The position numbers and the translations under genes were made by a program. A stretch of 17,001 bases of DNA from DATLMR01 sp035537555 (GTDB taxonomy: Bacteria; Acidobacteriota; Blastocatellia; UBA7656): the NCBI GenBank assembly GCA_035537555.1, contig DATLMR010000174.1:1-17001 (forward strand), in the 5' to 3' direction. The notes under the pieces were generated by a model. That model was not told the DNA's origin. It did no database searches and saw only the letters and a program-made list of their open reading frames with translations. Shown piece by piece: positions 7,522 to 15,100 of the stretch; position 1 is the first letter of the stretch, and the number at the start of each line of letters is the position of its first letter.

Positions 7522-10500
7522 CCTGCCCTCCTTGCGCGGCTTCAAAGGCCCTGTGCTTGAGCCTCGCTTCTCTCCGCCTCTTCATCGGCCCCTTGTAGCT
7601 CTCTCCCCGCTCGACCTTCGCTCCGTCCGGGGAGGAACCCCTCTCCGCCTTGCTCAGGTGCCCGGCGAGCGAGCTGACGGTGGAGTACTGAAACATCTCC
7701 ATCATGGATACATCCTGTTTCAACAGATCGCCGAGCCTGGTCTGGACCTGCACCATCAGCAGCGAGTGGCCTCCGAGGTCGAAGAAGTTGTCATGGGCTC
7801 CGACCTTTTCCACCTTCAGGGCCTCTTGCCAGGCGGCGGCGATGGCCTCTTCGATCTCGTCGCGAGGCGCGATGTAATCGACCTCCATCTGCGGGCGCAG
7901 GCCCTGCGGCGCGGGCAGGGCGGCCCGGTCGATCTTGCCGTTGGGGGACATAGGAAGCGCGTCGAGCGGGACGAACGCCGAAGGGACCATATACTCCGGC
8001 AGCCTGTCTTGCATGAAGCCCCGCAGCTCGCCGAAGCTCACATCTCCGTTACGAGGCACTACGTAAGCCACAAGCCTCTTGCGGCCCGGAGCATCTTCCC
8101 TGGCGACGACGACACACTCTCGCACGGACTCGTGTTGAGCCATCGCGGTCTCGACCTCTCCCAGCTCGATTCTGAACCCTCTGATCTTGACCTGATGATC
8201 CGCCCGCCCCATGAATTCGATGTTGCCGTCGGTAAGGAACCGGGCGAGGTCCCCGGTCCTGTACAGACGCGAGCCGGGAGAGGAGGAGTACGGGTCGGGG
8301 ATGAACCTTTCAGCCGTCACATCCGGCCGGTTATAGTACCCGCGAGCGACCAGCAGCCCGCCGATGTACAGCTCTCCCGGCACCCCTATCGGAGTCGGTT
8401 CGAGATGCCTGTCGAGTATGTAAACCTGGGTTGCGCGAATCGGGGGACCGATCGGGACTTCGCGGGTCACGTCGACTATGGTCCCGGTCAGCTCGTACAT
8501 CGTCGATACGACGGTAGACTCCGTGAGGCCGTACGTGTTCACAAGCCTTGGGCGCTCGTTTACGTGGCTGAGCCATGACTTCACGCGCTCGGGCATGGCT
8601 CGTTCTCCCGCTATGATCACCATCCTCAATGTTGGAGGGAGAGGCGGGGAGCCCTCGCCGAGGCCGGCGGTAAGCTCGTGCCAGTACGCCGTCGGCAGGC
8701 TCAGCATCGTCAGCCCCCATTGCCTGCACTTCTCAAGGAAGACGGGGGCCGAGCTCAGCATCGAGTCCGAGCGAAGAACGAGGGCCGCCCCTTGCGACAG
8801 GCAGGGGAAAATCTCTTCCACGCTTATGTCGAAGCTGATCGAGCAGAATTGCAGGACCCTGTCGCGCGGCTCAACGCCGTACTTCTCGATAGCGGTTCGC
8901 GTATAATTCACGAGCGACCCGTGCTGGATCATTGTCCCTTTCGGCCTGCCGGTAGAGCCGGAAGTGTAGATTACATACGCCAGGTTATCCGCCGCGACAC
9001 CGCTCGCAAGGTTCTCAGGACTGCGAAGAGAGAAGTCGTCACTCTGCGCGTCCACGCAGACTACTTTCGCCTTTCCGGCGGGAAGCGAAGCGGCCAGGCT
9101 CTCGCGAGTCACGATGACCGGGGCCCGCGCGTCGTCAAGCATGAAGGCGATCCGCTCCGGGGGATACACGGGGTCTATCGGAACGTAGGCTCCGCCCGCC
9201 TTCAATATCGCGAGCATGCCGACGATCATCTCTAACGATCTTTCCATGCAGAGGCCGACCAGCACGTCGGGACCGACTCCGAGCTCCAGCAGGTAGTGAG
9301 CGAGCCGATTCGCCCTGGCGTTCAGCTCTCCATAGCTTAGCTGCTCGCCCTCGTGAAATAGCGCGACAGCGCCGGGAGCCCGCTCCACGGCTTGCTCGAA
9401 GAGATGATGGATGCAGACGGATTCCGGCTTGCCTGCCGGGCCGTGGCTCCATTTAGTGAGCAGGTCCACGCGCTCTCTTTCCGAGAGCAATGGCAATTGT
9501 GAAACCGGCATATCGGGGGCGGAAATCGCGCCTTCGAGCAAGGAGCGGAAGTGGTCGATCAACCTGCCGATCGTCTCTTCGCGGAAGAGGCCCGTATTGT
9601 ACTCGAGCAGCCCGTGCAGCGCGCCGTCCTTTTCCTCCATCAAGAGCGCCAGGTCGAACTTCGCCCTCCCGTTGTGGCTATCGATCAGGGTCGTCGAGAG
9701 GCCGGGCAGCTCAAGGGCCGCAGCCGGAGAGTTTTGAAGGGCGAAAAGGACTTGAAACAGGGGCGTGTGGCTGACATTCCGGTCGGGCTGAATCAGCTCG
9801 ACCAGTTTTTCGAACGGCAGATCCTGGTGGGCGTAGGCTTCCAGAGCGACCTTGCGAACTCGCGAGAGCAGCTCGCGAAAAGACGGGTTCCCGCCGAGGT
9901 CCACCCGGATTATGAGGTTGTTGATGAACAGGCCGATGAGCCTTTCGAGCTCGGGCCTGTTCCGGTTGGCGATTGGAGTGCCTACCAGCAGATCCTCCTG
10001 GCCCGTGTACCGGTGGAGTAGCGCCTGGAAGCCCGCGAGCAAGGTCATGAAGAGGGTTGCTCCCTCTTTGCGTGAAAGGTTGTTGAGCCCGCTTGATAAT
10101 GCTTGAGGCAGAGAGAAGTGGCGGGCCGCGCCCTCCGGGCTCCAGGTGGATTTGCGAGGGTAATCCGTGGGCATGTCGAGCACGGGAAGGTTCCCGGCCA
10201 GCTGCCGCTCCCAGTACGAGAGCTGCGCGCCCAGGACATCCGATTGCAGCCAGTCCCTCTGCCAGCAGGCGAAGTCCGCATATTGAATGGGGAGTTCGGG
10301 GAGGGGCGAGAGTCTCCCCTCCCGGAAGGCCCCATACAATTCCACTATCTCTCGCACCAGCACTCCAAGCGACCACCCGTCAGAGGCGATGTGGTGCAGG
10401 GTAAGCAGCAGGACGTGCTCGCTCTCGCTCAGGCGCGCGAGAGCGGCTCGAAAGAGCAAGCCGCCCGACAGGTCGAAGGAGGCCTGTGCCTCTTCGAGAG

Positions 10501-10831
10501 CCAGGCGGGAGAGCTCCGCCGCCTTCGTGTCAGGAGGAAGCCCGCGGAGGTCGATGATCGGCAGATGGAAGTCCGGAATGGCCCCCGTGACCTGAACCGG
10601 TTCTCCATCCAGGATTGAGAATGATGTGCGTAAGACCTCATGGCGTCTGATTATTTCGATGAGCGCCGCCTGTAACGCGGCGAAATCCAGACGCCCCACG
10701 AGCCGGGCAGCCGCGGGCACGTTATGAACAGGGCTTCCCGGGTTCAGTTGTTCGAGGAACCAGAGGCGCTGCTGGCCGAAGGATGTCGGAAAGACAAAAA
10801 CCTCTTCACCGGTCGTTTGCTCGCTCTGCAC
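7514..10831 (-). CDS. NRPS single module C-A-T
   Basis: The 1105-residue protein is a complete elongation module adding one amino acid. C (about 11-455) has HHIASDG at 146-152, so it looks active, and it is not a Cy or epimerization domain. A (about 475-968) has LSYGEL (A1), LKAGGAYVPIDP (A2), YVIYTSGSTGRPKG (A3), YRTGD (A7), DHQVKIRGFRIELGE (A8) and NGKIDR (A10, K966). By alignment to GrsA from memory, the pocket reads D-I-E-S-I-A-T-V-V-K; the first Asp that holds the alpha-amino group is present, but I cannot match the code to a known substrate. A5 reads YGLTE rather than YGPTE. T has S1023 in LGGHSLL. A tail of about 45 residues ends in a basic helix (KRRREARLKHRA) and may dock with the next protein, the PKS. 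The start is GTG at 10831-10829, supported by AGGAGG 6 nt upstream and no better ATG. It overlaps the PKS start by 8 nt. Confidence 0.95.
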   Translation of the reverse strand: MQSEQTTGEEVFVFPTSFGQQRLWFLEQLNPGSPVHNVPAAARLVGRLDFAALQAALIEIIRRHEVLRTSFSILDGEPVQVTGAIPDFHLPIIDLRGLPPDTKAAELSRLALEEAQASFDLSGGLLFRAALARLSESEHVLLLTLHHIASDGWSLGVLVREIVELYGAFREGRLSPLPELPIQYADFACWQRDWLQSDVLGAQLSYWERQLAGNLPVLDMPTDYPRKSTWSPEGAARHFSLPQALSSGLNNLSRKEGATLFMTLLAGFQALLHRYTGQEDLLVGTPIANRNRPELERLIGLFINNLIIRVDLGGNPSFRELLSRVRKVALEAYAHQDLPFEKLVELIQPDRNVSHTPLFQVLFALQNSPAAALELPGLSTTLIDSHNGRAKFDLALLMEEKDGALHGLLEYNTGLFREETIGRLIDHFRSLLEGAISAPDMPVSQLPLLSERERVDLLTKWSHGPAGKPESVCIHHLFEQAVERAPGAVALFHEGEQLSYGELNARANRLAHYLLELGVGPDVLVGLCMERSLEMIVGMLAILKAGGAYVPIDPVYPPERIAFMLDDARAPVIVTRESLAASLPAGKAKVVCVDAQSDDFSLRSPENLASGVAADNLAYVIYTSGSTGRPKGTMIQHGSLVNYTRTAIEKYGVEPRDRVLQFCSISFDISVEEIFPCLSQGAALVLRSDSMLSSAPVFLEKCRQWGLTMLSLPTAYWHELTAGLGEGSPPLPPTLRMVIIAGERAMPERVKSWLSHVNERPRLVNTYGLTESTVVSTMYELTGTIVDVTREVPIGPPIRATQVYILDRHLEPTPIGVPGELYIGGLLVARGYYNRPDVTAERFIPDPYSSSPGSRLYRTGDLARFLTDGNIEFMGRADHQVKIRGFRIELGEVETAMAQHESVRECVVVAREDAPGRKRLVAYVVPRNGDVSFGELRGFMQDRLPEYMVPSAFVPLDALPMSPNGKIDRAALPAPQGLRPQMEVDYIAPRDEIEEAIAAAWQEALKVEKVGAHDNFFDLGGHSLLMVQVQTRLGDLLKQDVSMMEMFQYSTVSSLAGHLSKAERGSSPDGAKVERGESYKGPMKRRREARLKHRAFEAAQGGQDE
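7519..7533 (-). promoter_or_regulatory. Ribosome binding site and overlapping stop/start deciding the PKS start
   Basis: On the coding strand AAGGAGG is followed by 5 nt (GCAGG) and ATG at 7521. The string ATGAGTAA holds both the PKS start and the TAA stop of the upstream NRPS in another frame. Such an overlap usually means translational coupling, which would help keep the two partner megaenzymes in equal amounts. Confidence 0.85.
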
Positions 10832-10843
10832 TTTCGCCCTCCT
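10829..10843 (-). promoter_or_regulatory. Ribosome binding site supporting a GTG start of the C-A-T NRPS
   Basis: AGGAGG (10838-10843) sits 6 nt before GTG at 10831. The downstream residues (MQSEQTTGEEVFVFPTSFGQ) lead straight into a C-domain N-terminus, so the GTG is the likely start. Confidence 0.85.
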
Positions 10844-10850
10844 CAGAGTC

Positions 10851-10889
10851 TATCGACGGCACGCGAACAGCCCGGAGCGGTCGTCGATA
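10851..10889. repeat. 8-bp perfect inverted repeat in the desaturase-NRPS spacer
   Basis: The arms TATCGACG and CGTCGATA are perfect reverse complements separated by 23 nt, inside the 89-nt gap between the desaturase stop and the NRPS GTG, ending just before its ribosome binding site. In RNA this could form a stem-loop. There is no T-tract, so it is not a classical intrinsic terminator. It could protect or process the mRNA between a small tailoring gene and the long synthetase genes, or be an operator. The function is inferred only. Confidence 0.5.
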
Positions 10890-10920
10890 ACAGAAGCTCT
10901 TATGGGGATGCCGGTCCAAA

Positions 10921-11877
10921 TCAGGCCTTGGCGCTCCTGGCCTTCTCGGCCTTCTCTGCCTCAGCCTTCTTTCCGAAGGCGTGGTGATAGAGCTGGTTGA
11001 GGAACCCCTTGTAGAACGACCAGTAGGAGGTCTCCAGGGTCTCGATACTGCCCACGACGTATTTGTGCAGCTCGGGGAATTTGTCGTTAGGCACGCCGGG
11101 CAGCCAGTGGTGCTCGACGTGATAGTTGTTGCCGTCCGTGAACCACGTGCCGAAGCTGCTGGCCCTTATGGTCCGGGTATTCTTCAAAACGTCGGGGATG
11201 CCGACATTGCATCCGATGTGCTCCGGCAACTCGATCAGCGCGTGAGTCGGGACGCCGATCAGCAGGGGCACGAGCCATAGCTTCAAGAAGAGAGTGGTCT
11301 CGAAGCCTATCGTTATGCCGAGCATCGCGAGCAGAAATACGGCCATCAGCCTGTACTCGTTTCGGATGCGCGTGACCGCTCTCGGATTGGCCTCCCGGGC
11401 AATCTTTCCGAAGACCGATTGCCAGATGAACCCCGCCACGTCGCGGTAGTGTCGCACCATGAACAGGTGGGGGATCAGGGCCTTGATGTTCGTCAGCACA
11501 TCGTAGCCGTAATTGAAGAACTCCTTGTCTTCAGGAGTGCCGAGGAGCTTGTGGTGCTTCATGTGGCTCGTCTGGTAATCCGAATAGGACACAAGAAGGG
11601 GGAGGCCCAGTAATACACCGACGCGCCTGTTCCACGGTTTCCCCTTGAAGGCGGTCTTATGCAGGCATTGATGTTGCAGCTCGACGGCGTGGGCGTACAT
11701 CAAGCCCAGGAAGATAGACGGAATCACCCAGTAGGAGCCGGGGGCCACCGACGCCAGGTATGCAAATGCGGCCGTCAACGGGACCAGAATCAGAAGCTTG
11801 ATCTGAAACGGGCGCGTGTTTACTTCCATAAGCCGACGCAGGTCCATGCCGTCGATCTCTTCTCCAACTGATAACAT
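10921..11877 (-). CDS. Membrane di-iron fatty acid desaturase/hydroxylase-like tailoring enzyme
   Basis: The 318-residue integral membrane protein belongs to the FA_desaturase superfamily, which uses two iron atoms and O2 to desaturate or hydroxylate unactivated C-H positions. The three histidine boxes are intact: HQCLH (69-73), HMKHH (105-109) and HVEHH (253-257). Hydrophobic spans lie at about 27-65, 86-99 and 177-215, matching the family's membrane anchors with histidines on the cytosolic side. The C-terminus is a Lys/Ala/Glu-rich tail. It may be closer to the rhizobitoxine-desaturase (RtxC)-like branch than to acyl-lipid desaturases, but that is an impression from the box spacing. It sits between two NRPS genes in the same orientation, so it probably tailors a carrier-bound intermediate or the product. 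The ATG at 11877 is chosen because GGAGG lies 5 nt upstream; an in-frame GTG at 11883 overlaps that site. Substrate and exact chemistry are unknown. Confidence 0.9.
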   Translation of the reverse strand: MLSVGEEIDGMDLRRLMEVNTRPFQIKLLILVPLTAAFAYLASVAPGSYWVIPSIFLGLMYAHAVELQHQCLHKTAFKGKPWNRRVGVLLGLPLLVSYSDYQTSHMKHHKLLGTPEDKEFFNYGYDVLTNIKALIPHLFMVRHYRDVAGFIWQSVFGKIAREANPRAVTRIRNEYRLMAVFLLAMLGITIGFETTLFLKLWLVPLLIGVPTHALIELPEHIGCNVGIPDVLKNTRTIRASSFGTWFTDGNNYHVEHHWLPGVPNDKFPELHKYVVGSIETLETSYWSFYKGFLNQLYHHAFGKKAEAEKAEKARSAKA

Positions 11878-11952
11878 ATTCACCTCCAGTTAATCTCCGT
11901 ATTTTTTCCGTGATGGTTTTGAGGGAACGAAAAAGCGGGAAGACGGCTTGCA

Positions 11953-11997
11953 GGCCTCACCCTCGCACAGGCCGAAGCTATCCCATTCGAAGCGAAT
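11953..11997. repeat. Two small potential hairpins in the desaturase leader
   Basis: Within the gap upstream of the desaturase gene, GGCCT (11953-11957) pairs with AGGCC (11969-11973) around an 11-nt loop, and ATTCG (11985-11989) pairs with CGAAT (11993-11997) around a 3-nt loop. Stems of 5 bp occur often by chance in GC-rich DNA. They are listed only because they lie in the predicted untranslated leader. Confidence 0.2.
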
Positions 11998-12017
11998 CTT
12001 CCCTGCTCGCGGTTGAT

Positions 12018-12034
12018 ACAGTCTGCCCGACTGT
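12018..12034. repeat. Inverted repeat ACAGTC-N5-GACTGT, operator-like
   Basis: A perfect 6-bp inverted repeat with a 5-nt centre lies upstream of the desaturase gene. It falls just downstream of the candidate -10 element at 12044-12049, about where transcription would begin, which is a typical place for a repressor operator. It has no T-tract and is too short to call as a terminator. Role inferred from position. Confidence 0.35.
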
Positions 12035-12043
12035 GTGATCGGG

Positions 12044-12071
12044 ATTAAAAGCGAATCCGAAAGAGATTCAA
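12044..12071 (-). promoter_or_regulatory. Candidate sigma70-type promoter for the desaturase-NRPS-PKS operon
   Basis: On the minus strand TTGAAT (12066-12071; 4 of 6 matches to TTGACA) is followed after 16 nt by TTTAAT (12044-12049; 5 of 6 matches to TATAAT). It would give a leader of about 160 nt before the desaturase ATG. The gap of about 275 nt is the only stretch in the window long enough for an internal promoter. Read-through from the upstream NRPS is equally possible, because I see no terminator after its stop. Confidence 0.35.
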
Positions 12072-12152
12072 AACTCTCGTTACTCGCTCTTTTCGATGAC
12101 CGGCTCTGCTGAATACAAGCAATCGGTTGTTAGACGTGTCGCGTGAGGCCCT

Positions 12153-15100
12153 TCAATTCCGAGAGGGGCCGCCCTTCGTCTCGGGAGGCGGAAATAGAAT
12201 AGCGCCGCCCCTGGAGAGGGTCGCTCGCCGCCCCTCGCGCGCGACGGGAACAATCTCGGGGAGGCTTACCGCCGAGGCCGTCGAGCGGGCTTCTTCGATG
12301 AGTCTCGACAGACCCCGAATGCTCGTCGACTCAAAGAGGCTTCTTAGAGGCAATTCGACCTTGAACGCGTCTCGCATCCGGGATAAGACCTGGGTGGCAA
12401 GTAATGAATGGCCTCCAAGGTCGAAGAAGCTCTCGTCCACGCTTACGCGCCCGAGCCCGAGGATCTCTTTCCATATTGCGGCCAGGGCCTCCTCCGTCGG
12501 ACCCTGAGGAGCCACATAGCTCTTCGTTTGCGAGGCCCCGGCGGCTTCGATTGAGAGGAGCGCATGCCGGTCCACCTTTCCGTTGGCGGTCAAAGGCACG
12601 CGCTCAATCATCACGTACTCGGACGGCAGCATATAGTCCGGCAGCTTCTCTCTGAGGAAGCCGCGGAAATCGCTCGAAGTTATATTGAGTCCCTCGGCGG
12701 GCGCGAAGCGGGGCACGACGTAGGCGACTAGCCGCCGGTCGCCCGGAAGGGCTTCCCTGACCAGGACCACGCACTCTCTCACGGAGGGGTGGTGGCCCAG
12801 CGCCACTTCGATCTCTCCGAGCTCTATGCGGAAGCCCCTTATCTTCACCTGGTGATCGATCCGGCCCAGGAATTCTATGTTGCCGTCGGACCAGTAGCGG
12901 GCTCGGTCGCCCGTCCTGTAGAGTCGCGCGCCGGGCGAATCGCAGAAGGGGTCCGGAATGAATTTTTCCGCCGTGAGCTTCGTGTCCGTATAGCCGACGG
13001 CGAGGCATTCGCCGCCGATGAAGAGTTCTCCGGCCACGCCGACCGGGCAGGGGTTCAGGTGGCGGTCGAGCACGTGGTACCTGGCATTCGATATCGGCTT
13101 CCCATAAGGTATGCTGACCCAGTGCGGGCGGATCTCCTCCACCGCGTAGCTGTTCGACCAGATGCTTGCCTCCGTCGCCCCTCCGAGGCTGACAACTCTC
13201 GCATTCGGAAAGACCGCGCGGACCTGTTCGGGCAGGGAAAGAGGTATCCAGTCTCCGCTCAAAAAGACCAGCCGCAGGCGGCCCGTCCGTTCCGCCGGGG
13301 CCGCTTTCGGGAAGAGCGGGGCGAGTTGCTGGAGCGCGGCGGGCGCCGAATCCCAGAAAGTTATCCCCTCGTCGCATATCAGGTCGACAAGCCCCTGCGG
13401 ATCGCGCAGCTCCCTGCCGGAAGCGACCCGAATCGTCGCGCCCGCGGCGAGGGCTCCGAAGATGTCGTAAACCGACAGATCGAAGCAGAGCGAAGTCACG
13501 AAGAGGAGGCAATCGCCAGGGCCGACATTATGATTCGCGTTGACCCAATCAATAACGTTCACGACGCTCTTGTGTGACACCAGAACGCCTTTGGGCTCGC
13601 CCGTAGATCCCGATGTGAAGATGATATAAGCGAGACCGTCGGCCGACGAGGAGACATCGGGCTTTTCTCCACTATGAAGGTTCTGGTGCCATGCGGTCGA
13701 TAGACTCTTTTCGGGTTGAACCCGGTCAAGCGGCGCTCGATCGCCCGCGCCTGAAGCCGCTTTGCTCAGGATCACGTCGTAGCGAAAGCCGAGCTCGTTT
13801 TCAAACCCGCTTTGCCGGTGCATGACGGATATGTCGCCTATCTCAGGGCTCGACGCTTGAAGCGCTCTGAAGAACTCTTCGTCAAAGTAGAGCTCGCCTT
13901 CGAGGGTCGTCTTGGTGCGCGCTCCCGCATGCGCGCTTTGAAACTCGAGAAGCGACCTTCTGAAATCCTCTCTTCGACGCGCATCCATAATATCCGCGAG
14001 CAGAATTCGCCCCCCGGGAACGAGCAATCGAAGGGCATCCTCGATCACCCGTTTTGCATATAGATGCCCGGGGAAGAACTGCGCCGTGCTCGCGATAATG
14101 ACGAGGTCGAATTGCTCCTCATCCCAGGAGGCGATGTCGTCCGCGAAGCCCGTCACGAGCTCGATGTTGGAGTGGCCCGCGCGCGCGGCCTCGTCCCGAT
14201 TTCGCGCCTGCGTCATCTCCGACGGGTCGAGCCCGACGTACGTGCCCGCCTCCGGAGCTATCCTGTACATCAGCAGCCCCGCGCCGCAGCCAAGCTCGAG
14301 GACGCGTTTGCCCGCGCCGAGGTATGGCCTGGAAAGATCGACCACGTGGCTGATATATTCCTCGACCTCTTCGGGCGAGAATGGCTCTCCCGTGTAACTG
14401 CTGACGAACCCCCCGGCGCTCACCGCGTCGGTTGCCCTTCCGGAGACGCTGTCCCAGAAAGCCCTTTGCACGTCGCGGTCCAGGGCCTCCGGCTCGGGTT
14501 CCGGGCTCTCTACGTCCATGCAGATGACATTCGACAGCTTCGGCAGCCTCCACTGGATGTCGAATACGGTCCTCAGCTGCGCGTATCGCGTAAGAAGAAA
14601 GCGGACCCCGAGCGATTCGAGAATCCACCGAATGCGCTCGGCAGGCCATGCCGGATCGAGAGGCACGTAAGTCCCACCCGCTTTCAGAATGCCTAAGACG
14701 CCCAGCAGCATGTCTGTCGAGCGGTCCATGCAGACGCCGATCAGTTCGCCAGACACGACTCCGGATGAGAGGAGGTGTTGCGCGAGCCGGTTTGCCCGCC
14801 TGCCCATCTCTCCATAAGTTATTCGCTCTTCTTCGAAGATTGCCGCCACAAGGTCCGGGCTGATCCTGGCGCGATCCTCGAAGAGCTCGTGCAGGCAGAC
14901 GCCGTCGCGGTATTCGATTCGAGTGTCGTTCCAGTCGCGAAGTATTACCCGCCGCTCATCTTCGGTCATGACCTCAAGCGTAGAGATGCGGCGCTCGGGA
15001 TCTGAGACGAACGCATTCAGCAAAGTAATCAACTGCCCGGCCAGTCTACTGATAGTGGCCGGGTCGAAAAGGTCCGAGTTGTACTCGAAGTACCCTCTCA

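Noticed and set aside
7519..7545. PKS start at the upstream ATG, 7545
   Set aside because: It would extend 32 nt into the preceding gene and would begin before the AAGGAGG site that fits the ATG at 7521.
11875..11883. Desaturase start at GTG 11883
   Set aside because: The GTG overlaps the GGAGG ribosome binding site that is correctly spaced for the ATG at 11877.
12018..12034. Rho-independent terminator after the upstream NRPS
   Set aside because: The stem is only 6 bp with no following T-tract, and it is about 120 nt beyond the stop codon.
13710..14492. Standard N-methyltransferase insertion
   Set aside because: It lies between A2 and A3. The A8-A9 interval, where backbone N-methyltransferases insert, has normal length.
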